A DNA stretch of 40,653 bases, taken from an uncultured Massilia sp. GTDB lineage: Bacteria > Pseudomonadota > Gammaproteobacteria > Burkholderiales > Burkholderiaceae_D. Location: assembly GCA_913778765.1 (NCBI GenBank), contig CAJYXO010000228.1, forward strand, positions 1-40,653, read 5' to 3'. A program made the position numbers and the translations under genes. Below the pieces are notes generated by a model. The model did not search any database, had not been told where the DNA came from, and saw nothing but the letters and a program-made list of their open reading frames with translations. Below are positions 1-7,383 of this stretch, piece by piece. The first letter of the stretch is position 1. Each line of letters starts with the position of its first letter.

Positions 1-56
1 CATGCCGCCAGCCAGAGTGGGGCGGCAAGCCGCGCCGTCAAGGCGTCTGCTCGCAT
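1..56 (-). CDS. Possible 5' end of a downstream exported protein (partial)
   Basis: An ATG at 56-54 lies 3 bases after the stop of the small lipoprotein gene and opens a frame that runs off the window edge. The 18 visible residues begin MRADALTARLAAPLWLAA: one early Arg, another Arg at residue 9, and then a hydrophobic stretch, as in a signal peptide. The tight spacing suggests translational coupling in an operon with the lipoprotein and DUF4331 genes. No ideal ribosome-binding site is present, and too little is visible to assign a family. The start is an inference. Confidence 0.35.
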   Translation of the reverse strand, partial: MRADALTARLAAPLWLAA

Positions 57-59
57 GCC

Positions 60-344
60 TCAGGACGCGGGCAAGGGCTGCGGCTCGGTGTTGTCCGGCA
101 CCGTGACGGGGGCGCCGTCGGTCGATGCCGGTTCCGCCGTGTCGCTGAGCGTCGCCACGATCTGGCTGACGTAGGCGAAGAAGCTGTCGTTCGCGGTCGG
201 CGGCGGTGGCGTCTCCGCGACCGGCCCGGGCGTCCCGGTGTCGCGGTTGTCGTCGCTGCTGTGGCAGGCGCCGAGCGCGGCGGCGAGCGCGAGCGCCGCC
301 GCCAGGACCGGCAGGCGGCCCCGTTTCGCTTGAAGAATCTTCAT
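60..344 (-). CDS. Small lipoprotein of unknown function
   Basis: This 94-residue protein has a Lys/Arg-rich N-terminus, a hydrophobic stretch (about 11-26) and a lipobox LGAC with the acylated cysteine at position 27, so it should be a lipoprotein. After the cysteine come an Asp/Ser linker, a proline run (about 46-50) and a short segment with FFAYVSQIVATLSDTAEP. No domain was recognised. It follows the DUF4331 gene by 17 bases on the same strand and is probably co-transcribed with it. A GGAGGAG ribosome-binding site lies just upstream of the ATG at 344-342. The role is unknown. Confidence 0.75.
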   Translation of the reverse strand: MKILQAKRGRLPVLAAALALAAALGACHSSDDNRDTGTPGPVAETPPPPTANDSFFAYVSQIVATLSDTAEPASTDGAPVTVPDNTEPQPLPAS

Positions 345-361
345 GATGGTCTCCTCCTCGC

Positions 362-1858
362 TTATTGATTACCCGGCAGCGGGGTGTTCAGGTAGGGGAA
401 GGCCGCCTTGAAATCGGTCGCGGTCTTGCGCACGCCGTCGGTCAGCTTGAGGCCGCCCGCCGGTGCGTCGGCCGGCTTGCAACCCACGCCGAGGGCATCG
501 TTGGCGCCGGTCAGCACGCACAGCGCACCCATCGACACGCGCAGCGAGACGTCGACGATGTCGTCGCCCGGACGGCGGCCGTTCGGGAAGCCGGCATTGT
601 CGCCGCCGGCCACGCCGAGCGGGTTCTGCGATGCCTGCGGGGTCGGCGCGGTGCTGGTGTTCAGGCGCAGCATCTCGGAAGCGACCACGTTCTTCGGCTG
701 GTTCACGCCCGGCAAGCCTTTCAGGAAGGCGGTCACCAGGTCGGTGCGCGGGAAGTTGGTAGGCGCCTTGGCCGACGGGAACAGGGTCTCGACCACCGCC
801 GGCAGCACCGGATTGGTCACGTAGTTGAGGAACTGCGCGTCATCCTTCGGTTTCGAGCTGTTGAAGCGGTCCTTGTCGTCCATCCCGATGATGACTTCGT
901 TCACCAGCGGCATGCCGACGCGCGACACCTGGGTCCACGCGCCGCCCTCCTTGACGGCATTGTTGATGCCGGAAGCCGGGGTCGGGTTCAGCAGGCGTCC
1001 CTGGCGCATGCTGGCGGTGGCGTAGGCGCCGATGACCGGATCGCCGCCCGCGGTCAGGCAGGCGATCGGGATTTCGAGCGCGATCGAGCTGACGTTCTTG
1101 TTCTCGAGGTCGTTCTTGTTGCCGCCGGTTTCCGCGCCGAGCGGATTCATGTTGAACAGGTCGAAGATCTTGCCGACCGCGATGTAGAAGGGTTCCTTGC
1201 GCTGGCCGACGAACACGCGGCCGGTGCCGCAGCCCGGGATCGTGACGTCGTAGATATGCTGGTTGGCGTAGGTCTCGTAGCCGCCGGCGCCGCCGAAGGT
1301 CTTCTCGCCGATGTTGTCGACCGGCTTGTCGAACTCGGTCGCGCCGCCGCTGCCGGCCAGGCGCAGGCGGCTGCCGGTACGGCGGTCGCCCTTGACCATG
1401 TCGATGGTATAGGTCTCGCGCACGTTCAGCGACGCCGGATTGACTCCTTGAATCGTCGAAGAATTGATCAGCGGGATCATGACCTGCTTGCCGCCGATCG
1501 TCAGCGCGGTGTGCTTGGAGGTGTTCTTGAAGCGGAACTGGAAACTGATGTCTTCCTTGGCGTCGCCGTTGTTGTCGACGTGGATTTCATACAGGGCGTT
1601 CTGGTCGAACTGGTAGAAGTTCGGGCCGCCCTGCGGGTCCTGGAAGGGGATGAAGTTGGCGATCAGCGTGACATAGTCCTGGCGGCCGGACGCATAGCTG
1701 CGGAACATGTAGAAGTCGGTGCCGTCGACCTTGGGCGCGTTGGTCAGGAAGGGGGCTTCGCGGTGGCTGGAGGCGCCGGCCGGCAGTGCTGCCGCCATCA
1801 GTGCCGTACCGATCGCCAGCGCCGCCGCGCTGTTCAAACGACGTTTGCTCGGATGCAT
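362..1858 (-). CDS. DUF4331 domain-containing exported protein
   Basis: This 498-residue protein has a signal peptide ending near residue 29 (ALPAGA), directly followed by the SSHREAPF motif that marks the DUF4331 family. Conserved family segments follow: DGTDFYMFRSY, the NFIPFQDPQGGPNFY block, DNNGDAKEDISFQFRF, and a later VGMPLVNEVIIG block. The function of the family is not established; members are exported beta-rich proteins often found near ECF sigma factors. Here the gene diverges from an ECF sigma/anti-sigma pair, which suggests but does not prove that it belongs to that regulon. A GGGAGAAG ribosome-binding site (1863-1870, complement) supports the ATG at 1858. Confidence 0.9.
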   Translation of the reverse strand: MHPSKRRLNSAAALAIGTALMAAALPAGASSHREAPFLTNAPKVDGTDFYMFRSYASGRQDYVTLIANFIPFQDPQGGPNFYQFDQNALYEIHVDNNGDAKEDISFQFRFKNTSKHTALTIGGKQVMIPLINSSTIQGVNPASLNVRETYTIDMVKGDRRTGSRLRLAGSGGATEFDKPVDNIGEKTFGGAGGYETYANQHIYDVTIPGCGTGRVFVGQRKEPFYIAVGKIFDLFNMNPLGAETGGNKNDLENKNVSSIALEIPIACLTAGGDPVIGAYATASMRQGRLLNPTPASGINNAVKEGGAWTQVSRVGMPLVNEVIIGMDDKDRFNSSKPKDDAQFLNYVTNPVLPAVVETLFPSAKAPTNFPRTDLVTAFLKGLPGVNQPKNVVASEMLRLNTSTAPTPQASQNPLGVAGGDNAGFPNGRRPGDDIVDVSLRVSMGALCVLTGANDALGVGCKPADAPAGGLKLTDGVRKTATDFKAAFPYLNTPLPGNQ

Positions 1859-2136
1859 ATTTCTTCTCCCATATTTGATGTTATTGATGACGCGAAATGG
1901 TCATAAATACATAGTCCCACTAAAACCACATGCGCACGATTGATATCGAAAAATAAATCTAACAAATTTAAGGATGAGCAACGGCGCGGGCAGGCAGTGG
2001 TATGCAAAGCCATCTACGCGCGAACCGGCGCGTCGGATTCAATTTTTTTTGCAACGCGAATTGAAACCGCCAGGGAAGCGGGTACGTATACGAAATACCG
2101 CTACAATGATTTCATCCAATCAATGACAGGGCGGCC

Positions 2137-2721
2137 GTGAGCAGAGACTTCGACGAAAACGGGCATCTGCAAGGCCTCCTTGCCGCGGTGGCGCTCGGCG
2201 ACCGGGCGGCATTCCGCACGCTGTACGAGGCCAGCTCCGCGCGGCTGTTCGGCTTCGCCCTGCGGATCGTGCAACGCAAGGAACTCGCGGAGGAAGCCTT
2301 GCAGGAGGCGTTCGTCTCGATCTGGCACGCGGCGCCCGCCTACCAGGTGCACCTGTCGGCGCCGTTGACGTGGATGGCGGTCATCGTGCGCAACAAGGCG
2401 CTGGACCTGCGCCGGCGCCAGCGCATCGGCACGGAGGCCGGCATCGATCCGGATGAGGCGGATCAGCTGGACGAGCTGGCGGATACGGCCGCGGGGCCGC
2501 AGGAGCGCGCGCAGTTGTCGCGCGAGGCACAATTGCTGGCCGCCTGCATGGACAGGCTGGCCGGGCGCCAGCGCCAGGCGATCGGCATGGCCTATCTGCA
2601 TGAGCTGTCGCATGGCGAAGTAGCGTCCCGGCTCAGCCTTCCGTTGGGAACGGTGAAGACCTGGATCCGGCGCGGCCTGGAGCGCCTGCGCGACTGTCTG
2701 GAAAGGGGAGGCGCCGCATGA
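2137..2721 (+). CDS. ECF-type RNA polymerase sigma factor
   Basis: This 194-residue sigma-70 family protein has only regions 2 and 4, as in extracytoplasmic-function sigma factors. Region 2 spans about 20-95 (LYEASSARLFGFALRIV, then EEALQEAFVSIWHAAP). Region 4 spans about 130-187 and includes the helix-turn-helix LSHGEVASRLSLPLGTVKTW. It should direct RNA polymerase to a small stress regulon and be held inactive by the membrane anti-sigma factor encoded next, whose gene overlaps by 4 bases. The start is GTG at 2137. A weak candidate ECF promoter (TGAAAC at 2062-2067, CGTATA at 2085-2090, 17-base spacer) could allow autoregulation. The inducing signal cannot be told from the sequence. Confidence 0.92.
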   Translation: MSRDFDENGHLQGLLAAVALGDRAAFRTLYEASSARLFGFALRIVQRKELAEEALQEAFVSIWHAAPAYQVHLSAPLTWMAVIVRNKALDLRRRQRIGTEAGIDPDEADQLDELADTAAGPQERAQLSREAQLLAACMDRLAGRQRQAIGMAYLHELSHGEVASRLSLPLGTVKTWIRRGLERLRDCLERGGAA

Positions 2722-3416
2722 ATATCCGCGACAATCCAATCCTGCGCGAACGGCTCGCTGCCGAATACGCGCTGGGAACGCTGCGCGGACCGGCACGGCG
2801 TCGCTTCGACACCTGGCTGGCCGGCGATGCCGCCTTGCGCAGTGCCGTCGCCAGCTGGCAGGGACGCTTCGCGACCTTGTCCGAGCTGGGCCGGCCGGTC
2901 ACGCCGCCGGCGCGCGTCTGGCGCGGCATCGAGCGCCGCCTGCAGCCGGCGCCGGCGATCCCGTGGTGGCAGTTCTGGCGCATCGGCGCCGCACGTCCCT
3001 GCGCCGGGCTGGCCCTGGCGGCCGGCGCAGCGGCCGTGGCGCTGGCCGTGCTGCTGGCCGGACGCGGCGAGGCGCCGTTGCCGCAGCAGGTTGCGGCGCT
3101 CACGGACAAGGAGGCGCACACCGCCCTCGTCGTGACCGCCGATGCGGCGCGGCGGCGGCTGCATGTGCGGGTCGCGCAGGACGTGCGGATACCTGACGAC
3201 CGCACCCTGCAGCTGTGGGCCATCGCGCGCGACGGCACCCCGCATTCGCTGGGCATCCTGGCGAACAACCGCAGCGCCGACCTGGCGCTCGACCAGCGTG
3301 CCATCGGCCCGGATGTGATGCTGCTGGCGATCAGCGTGGAACCGAAGGGGGGATCGCCGAATCCGGCCGCACCGACGGGACCCGTGCTGTACAAGGGAAG
3401 CTGGATGCGGCTGTGA
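2718..3416 (+). CDS. Anti-sigma factor, RskA/anti-sigma-K type
   Basis: This 232-residue protein has an N-terminal cytoplasmic part (1-90, including RLAAEYALGTLRGPARRRF), the typical sigma-binding region of RskA-like proteins. One membrane segment follows (about 97-115, Ala/Val/Leu-rich), then a periplasmic RskA C-terminal domain (about 125-230). That domain has TLQLWAIARDGTPHSLG and the terminal GPVLYKGSW segment usual for the family. It should sequester the ECF sigma factor encoded upstream until a signal triggers release. Its ATG overlaps the sigma stop codon as ATGA (2718-2721), which implies coupled translation. No zinc-binding anti-sigma motif is seen. Confidence 0.9.
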   Translation: MNIRDNPILRERLAAEYALGTLRGPARRRFDTWLAGDAALRSAVASWQGRFATLSELGRPVTPPARVWRGIERRLQPAPAIPWWQFWRIGAARPCAGLALAAGAAAVALAVLLAGRGEAPLPQQVAALTDKEAHTALVVTADAARRRLHVRVAQDVRIPDDRTLQLWAIARDGTPHSLGILANNRSADLALDQRAIGPDVMLLAISVEPKGGSPNPAAPTGPVLYKGSWMRL

Positions 3417-3426
3417 ACGAAGTGAC

Positions 3427-4422
3427 TCAGCGCACGCCGATCACCCGCTTGTCCTTGAAGAAGTTCCACGCTTCCTCGGCGGCATCGACGTCGTGGTTCA
3501 TGTTGCCGACCAGCTTGCGCAGGATCCACGGCAGTTCTTCCTGCTTGGACGGCTGCACGTGGCCGCCGCCCTCGATCCGCATGAACTCGACCTGGACGCG
3601 GGCCGGGTCGCTGCCCCAGACGTAGCGCGTGGCCGAGGTCGGGTCGGAGGATTGCAGGTGCGGCAGGCGGAAGCTCACCGGCGTTTCCGGCAGGCCGGCG
3701 TTGCGGCGCCAGACGGCCACCGATTCGTCGGCGCTGACGCCGCTGCCGCGGTCGCGCAGCAGCCAGTGGCCGACCTTGCCGCCGTTGAAGGGCGCGATCC
3801 GGTCGGCGGTGCCGTGCGCCACGAACACGGACAGCGGATGGTTCGGCGGCTTGCAGTGGCTGGACATCGGCATCAGCGCGCTCTGCACCCCGATCGCCGC
3901 CAGCTTCGGCCCCAGTTCGATGCCGACGCGGTAAGCCATGCCGCCGCCGTTCGAGCTGCCGTACACGTAGATCCGCTCCGGATCGGCGCCGAGCTCGTTC
4001 ACCGCGTTGTCGATCAGGGCGGCCAGGAAGCCGACGTCGTCGCTGGTGGCGTTGCTGGCGGCGTCGGCGCGGCAGTCGTTCCAGGCCCGCTTGCCGTCGC
4101 TGCCCTTGATGCCGTCCGGCGCGATCAGCATCACGCGCTCGCGTTCGGCCAGCCGGATCCAGTCCTGGGCTTTATACGTGCCGAAGGAATCGATCCCGAT
4201 CATGAAGGCGGCCGAGGCGCCGTGGCCATGTAGCAGGATCACGGTGGGGCGGTTGCTGCGCGCCAGCCGGTCCGGCTCGACCACCAGGTAGTGGCGCCGG
4301 CCTTCGGGGCGCAGCAGCGTGTGGTCGACGATGGTGGAGGCCTGCGCCGCGCCGGACGAGCCGATTGCGCCGAGGGCGGCGCCCGCCGCCGCCAGCGCCA
4401 GCCCTGCGGCGCGCCGTTTCAT
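3427..4422 (-). CDS. Secreted PHB depolymerase / feruloyl esterase-like alpha/beta hydrolase
   Basis: This 331-residue protein belongs to the LpqC/poly(3-hydroxybutyrate) depolymerase esterase family. It has a signal peptide ending near AAQAS (25-29), an oxyanion-loop LLHGHG (63-68), the nucleophile elbow GSSNG with Ser157, an HGTAD motif with Asp207, and GGGH with His288, giving a complete Ser-Asp-His triad. It is expected to hydrolyse an ester in the periplasm or outside the cell; short PHB oligomers or aromatic esters are possible substrates that sequence alone cannot separate. The ATG at 4422 overlaps the stop of the preceding gene as ATGA, which decides the start against longer in-frame options. 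It converges with the anti-sigma gene, leaving 10 bases between them. Confidence 0.85.
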   Translation of the reverse strand: MKRRAAGLALAAAGAALGAIGSSGAAQASTIVDHTLLRPEGRRHYLVVEPDRLARSNRPTVILLHGHGASAAFMIGIDSFGTYKAQDWIRLAERERVMLIAPDGIKGSDGKRAWNDCRADAASNATSDDVGFLAALIDNAVNELGADPERIYVYGSSNGGGMAYRVGIELGPKLAAIGVQSALMPMSSHCKPPNHPLSVFVAHGTADRIAPFNGGKVGHWLLRDRGSGVSADESVAVWRRNAGLPETPVSFRLPHLQSSDPTSATRYVWGSDPARVQVEFMRIEGGGHVQPSKQEELPWILRKLVGNMNHDVDAAEEAWNFFKDKRVIGVR

Positions 4423-4826
4423 ATGCCGGGGTTCGGCGCGGCCGGGTTGCTGCCGCCGACCACGGCTTTCTCGACGAAGTAGCTGGTCTCGCCGAAGCAG
4501 CTGGTCGGGATGCCGACGTGCTGCGAATAGCTGAGCTGGACGCGCTGGCCCATGGCGGCCTGCAGCTGCTTCACCACGGCTTCGTCGCGCACGGTGAAGG
4601 CGAAGCGCTCGGGAATCGCGCCCGGCATGCTCGACAGCAGGATCTCGCCTTCCCAGGTCTTGCACAGCCAGCCCTTGCGCGACAGCTTCTGCAGGTAGCC
4701 GGCGCGTTCGCCTTCGGAATACGACCAGTGCAGCACCACCGCCATGTACAGCACGAACAGCACGATGGCCGCGACGATCACGGAGGCGAGGAGGGCGCTG
4801 GCGCGCCGCGGGAAAGTTTTGGCCAT
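4419..4826 (-). CDS. Conserved single-span membrane protein of unknown function
   Basis: This 135-residue protein has a Lys/Arg-rich N-terminus, one membrane helix (about 12-34) and a periplasmic domain. That domain contains SYSEGERAGYLQKLSRKG, WLCKTWEGE, FTVRDEAVVKQLQAAMG and GIPTSCFGETSYFV. The two cysteines (WLCK, TSCFG) could form a disulfide. I recall similar short proteins being conserved in many proteobacteria without an assigned function. It is translationally coupled (ATGA overlap) to the esterase gene downstream, so the two products probably act together or at least share regulation. Confidence 0.8.
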   Translation of the reverse strand: MAKTFPRRASALLASVIVAAIVLFVLYMAVVLHWSYSEGERAGYLQKLSRKGWLCKTWEGEILLSSMPGAIPERFAFTVRDEAVVKQLQAAMGQRVQLSYSQHVGIPTSCFGETSYFVEKAVVGGSNPAAPNPGI

Positions 4827-4901
4827 GGTTCCGATGGACGTAATGAAGTCGCGCCCATTCTGCCGATGAGCGCGCGGATTGTCAAAAGCTTATGGACAGG
4901 C

Positions 4902-5477
4902 TTAGACGTTGACGCCGAAGGAGCGGGCGAGCGGTCCCAATCCGCCGTTGTAGCCCTGGCCGACGGCGCGGAATTTCCATTCGCTGCCGTAACGGTAGAG
5001 TTCACCGAAGATCATCGCCGTCTCGGTCGAGCTGTCCTCGGACAGGTCGTAGCGGGCGATCTCGCGTTCGCCCTCGGCGTTCAGGCAGCGGATGAAGGCG
5101 CGCGCCACCTGGCCGAAACTCTGGCGGCGCTGGTCGGCTTCGTGGATGGTGACGGCGAAGGCGATTTTCTCGACGTCGGCCGGCACCCGCGACAGTTCGA
5201 CCAGCAGGCGCTCGTCGTCGCCTTCGCCCTGGCCGGTGCGGTTGTCGCCGGTGTGCTTGACCGAGCCGTCCGAGGACTGCAGGTTGTTGTAGAAGATGAA
5301 GTCGGCATCGCCGCGCACCTTGCCGTCGCCGCGCAGCAGGAAGGCGCTGCCGTCGAGGTCGAAGGTGGCGCCGTCGGTCGCGCGCGGATCCCAGCCCAGG
5401 CCGATGATGACTTTGCGGAGGGTCGGGTCTTCCTTGGACAGGTTGACGTTGCCGCCTTTTTGCAGGCTGATCGCCAT
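4902..5477 (-). CDS. TerD-family stress/tellurium resistance protein
   Basis: This 191-residue protein is of typical TerD/TerE length. It starts [18 protein letters not shown] and contains the calcium-binding acidic blocks [14 protein letters not shown] (about 35-48) and [15 protein letters not shown] followed by GEGDDE (about 68-88). The C-terminal half carries the usual [17 protein letters not shown] and [17 protein letters not shown] segments (here [13 protein letters not shown]). TerD proteins are cytoplasmic, bind Ca2+ and are linked to tellurite, phage or general envelope stress; the biochemical role is unsettled. An AAAGGA ribosome-binding site precedes the ATG. It lies 28 bases downstream of the DUF475 membrane gene; terB, terA and terZ are not in the window. 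Confidence 0.88.
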   Translation of the reverse strand: MAISLQKGGNVNLSKEDPTLRKVIIGLGWDPRATDGATFDLDGSAFLLRGDGKVRGDADFIFYNNLQSSDGSVKHTGDNRTGQGEGDDERLLVELSRVPADVEKIAFAVTIHEADQRRQSFGQVARAFIRCLNAEGEREIARYDLSEDSSTETAMIFGELYRYGSEWKFRAVGQGYNGGLGPLARSFGVNV

Positions 5478-5505
5478 GGTATGAATCCTTTCGCTTTGGA
5501 GGGGT

Positions 5506-6549
5506 TTAGGAGGCTGCGGATTCCAGTTGCTCGCGCCGCTTGTGGCGGATGGAAGACCACAGCGACACCAGGATGAAGGCGACGCCGGACAGGCCGGTGA
5601 ACCATTCGGGAATCTCGTACTCGACGCTGGCGAACATGATCAGGGCCAGGATGCCGATCGCGTAGTGGGCGCCGTGCTCGAGGTAGACGAATTCGTCCAG
5701 CGTACCCTTGTGCACCAGGAACACGGTCAGCGAACGCACGAACATCGCGCCGATGGCCAGGCCCAGCATGATGATGACGACGTCGTTGGTGATGGCGAAG
5801 GCGCCGATCACGCCGTCGAAGCTGAACGAGGCATCCAGCACTTCCAGGTAGAGGAAGCCGCCGATGCTGCCCTGCGAAATCATCTTGCCGACCGCCGGAT
5901 CGTGTTCTTCTTCCTCGAGCAGGCCGCTGAACCAGTTCACGCCCACGTAGACGATCACGCCGACCACGCCGGCCATCAGCACCCGCAGCTTTTCCGGCTC
6001 GGGCATCAGGCTCATGCAGCCGAACACGGCCAGCAGGGTCAGCAGGATCGCCAGGCCTTCGCTGCCGAACTGCCCGACCTTTTCTTCGATCCAGCCCAGC
6101 CAGTGGAGTTCCTTTTCTTCGTCGAACAGGAAGTTGAGGAAGACCAGCAGGAGGAAGGCGCCGCCGAAGGCCGCCACCTCGGCGTGCTGGGCGGTGAGCT
6201 GGCGCGCGTACTCGTCCGGCGTGTTGACGGCCATGTGCCAGACGTCGATCAGGCCCAGGCCGGTCGCCACCGACACGATCAGCAGCGGGAACACCAGGCG
6301 CATGCCGAACACGGCCACCAGGATGCCGACCGTCAGGAACAGCTTTTGCCAGAACGCGTTCCAATTGCGCAGGACCGACGCGTTCACCACCGCATTGTCG
6401 AAGGAGAGCGACACTTCCAGCACGCCCAGCACCGCCGCGATCCACAGGGCCTGCAGCAGCCCGCCGGCGCCGCCGTGGCCGTAGCCCCACCAGGCGGCCA
6501 GCGCGAGGAGGACGAACGTCACCACGAAGGACAGCTTGAAATGTTGCAT
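5506..6549 (-). CDS. DUF475 TerC-like integral membrane protein
   Basis: This 347-residue polytopic membrane protein has about nine hydrophobic segments. It carries two TerC-like signature repeats: [16 protein letters not shown] near residue 45 and [18 protein letters not shown] near residue 240. Both place acidic residues inside the membrane, as expected for the TerC/LysE-related metal-ion transport superfamily. An acidic cytoplasmic loop (LLEEEEHDP) lies between the halves. Proteins of this group are proposed to export or handle Mn2+ or other metals; the substrate here is unknown. The gene is followed closely by terD-like DNA, so the pair probably forms a membrane/cytosol metal-stress module. 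A GGAGAAT ribosome-binding site supports the start. Confidence 0.87.
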   Translation of the reverse strand: MQHFKLSFVVTFVLLALAAWWGYGHGGAGGLLQALWIAAVLGVLEVSLSFDNAVVNASVLRNWNAFWQKLFLTVGILVAVFGMRLVFPLLIVSVATGLGLIDVWHMAVNTPDEYARQLTAQHAEVAAFGGAFLLLVFLNFLFDEEKELHWLGWIEEKVGQFGSEGLAILLTLLAVFGCMSLMPEPEKLRVLMAGVVGVIVYVGVNWFSGLLEEEEHDPAVGKMISQGSIGGFLYLEVLDASFSFDGVIGAFAITNDVVIIMLGLAIGAMFVRSLTVFLVHKGTLDEFVYLEHGAHYAIGILALIMFASVEYEIPEWFTGLSGVAFILVSLWSSIRHKRREQLESAAS

Positions 6550-6605
6550 TCAATTCTCCATTGTCTGATAAACCACACTGGACAGGATGATACTGGTTTC
6601 CTTCT

Positions 6606-6633
6606 GTGACAGGCGCATCGCTTCTGCGATAAT
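6606..6633 (+). promoter_or_regulatory. Candidate sigma-70 promoter for the PAP2-like gene
   Basis: A -35-like GTGACA (6606-6611) and a -10 GATAAT (6628-6633) are separated by 16 bases, about 40 bases upstream of the ATG at 6675. It was found by eye, and the -35 box is only a partial match. Confidence 0.4.
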
Positions 6634-6674
6634 GCTGCCCGGCATTACTTTTGTACTAACAATTCGGAACCATC

Positions 6675-7100
6675 ATGGACTTCACCTATCTGCTGACGCC
6701 TTTCCTCACCTGGCTGGTGGTCGGCCCAATCAAATTCCTGATCAACAGTGCGCGCCAGCGGCGCTGGGCCTTCAACCTGGTCGGCAATGGCGGCTTTCCC
6801 AGCAACCACAGCGCGACCGTGACCAGCATGGCGACCCTGATCGCCCTGCGCGAGGGCATCGGCCATCCGGCCTTCGGCGTGGCCGTGACCCTGTGCTTCA
6901 TCGTGATGATCGACGCCAACAGCCTGCGCCAGCACGTCGGCCGCCAGGCCGCGGCCATCAACCGCCTGGCGGCGGGGGCCGGGAACGAGGGCCACCGGAC
7001 GCTGCGCGAGCGGATGGGGCATACCCTGGTCGAGATCGGCGGCGGGATCGTGACCGGTATCCTGATGGGTAACCTGGTGTATCACCTGTTCGTGAAATAA
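6675..7100 (+). CDS. Divergent PAP2 family membrane protein (DUF212/YuiD-like)
   Basis: This 141-residue protein matches the short divergent PAP2 (acid phosphatase/vanadium haloperoxidase-related) family. It has FLTWLVVGPIKFLINSARQRRW at the N-terminus, the hallmark GGFPSNHSATVTSMA (about 37-51) and MIDANSLRQHVGRQAAAIN (about 80-98). Hydrophobic segments are at the N-terminus, near 62-82 and at the C-terminus. It is probably a small inner-membrane phosphatase-like protein, but enzymatic activity in this family is unproven. It diverges from the DUF475 gene and stands alone, followed by a REP-like hairpin. Confidence 0.87.
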   Translation: MDFTYLLTPFLTWLVVGPIKFLINSARQRRWAFNLVGNGGFPSNHSATVTSMATLIALREGIGHPAFGVAVTLCFIVMIDANSLRQHVGRQAAAINRLAAGAGNEGHRTLRERMGHTLVEIGGGIVTGILMGNLVYHLFVK

Positions 7101-7108
7101 ACAGCGAG

Positions 7109-7138
7109 CCTGGATTCCCGCCTCGGCGGGAATCCAGG
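7109..7138. repeat. REP-like palindrome
   Basis: Two perfect complementary 14-base arms (7109-7122, beginning CCTGGATTCCCGCC, and 7125-7138) leave a 2-base centre. It lies just after the PAP2-like gene and has no T-tract, so it is more likely a dispersed intergenic hairpin than a classical terminator. A very similar element is present at 35094-35120. Confidence 0.75.
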
Positions 7139-7163
7139 TCTGTCGATCCGCCTTGTGGGCAAA

Positions 7164-7205
7164 CTGTCCGCCCACTGTCCGCCACCTGTCCGCCGCGTGT
7201 CCATT
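7164..7205 (+). repeat. Tandem 11-bp repeat array ahead of RND operon
   Basis: Copies of CTGTCCGCC begin at 7164, 7175 and 7186, and a degenerate fourth (GTGTCCATT) begins at 7197. The period is exactly 11 bases, close to one helical turn, so a protein could bind every copy on one face of the DNA. No protein is assigned. Confidence 0.7.
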
Positions 7206-7212
7206 TCCGGAC

Positions 7213-7262
7213 GCATTTCATCCCGCCCAACTGCAGTTCATCGCCAAAAAACGCAGTTCATC
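7213..7262 (+). promoter_or_regulatory. Three direct repeats at 20-bp period, possible LytTR-type operator
   Basis: GCATTTCATC (7213-7222), GCAGTTCATC (7233-7242) and GCAGTTCATC (7253-7262) are spaced exactly 20 bases apart. The core resembles sites of LytTR-domain regulators such as AlgR (CCGTTCGTC) and AgrA (ACAGTTAAG), which also bind direct repeats about two helical turns apart. The array ends 30 bases before the candidate -35 box, a position suited to activation. The regulator's identity is an inference. Confidence 0.5.
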
Positions 7263-7292
7263 CCTCCAAAACCACGCTCTGCCGATCCTCGA

Positions 7293-7340
7293 TTGACTGC
7301 CAAACCGGGCTCACGGATACTGCGCGCTGGCTTTTATAAT
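7293..7340 (+). promoter_or_regulatory. Candidate promoter(s) of the RND efflux operon
   Basis: TTGACT (7293-7298) and GATACT (7316-7321) are 17 bases apart, a good sigma-70 match. A second -10-like TATAAT lies at 7335-7340 but lacks a clear -35 partner. Both sit upstream of the ATG at 7384, which has GGAG at 7371-7374. Confidence 0.55.
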
Positions 7341-7383
7341 TTGATATTTACAGGCAAAGAGTCCACCTCGGGAGATCCACGAA

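Noticed and set aside
365..1906. 513-codon open frame on the plus strand opposite the DUF4331 gene
   Set aside because: His/Arg/Ala-rich shadow of a GC-rich gene; no recognisable domain, and the minus-strand product is a clear family member.
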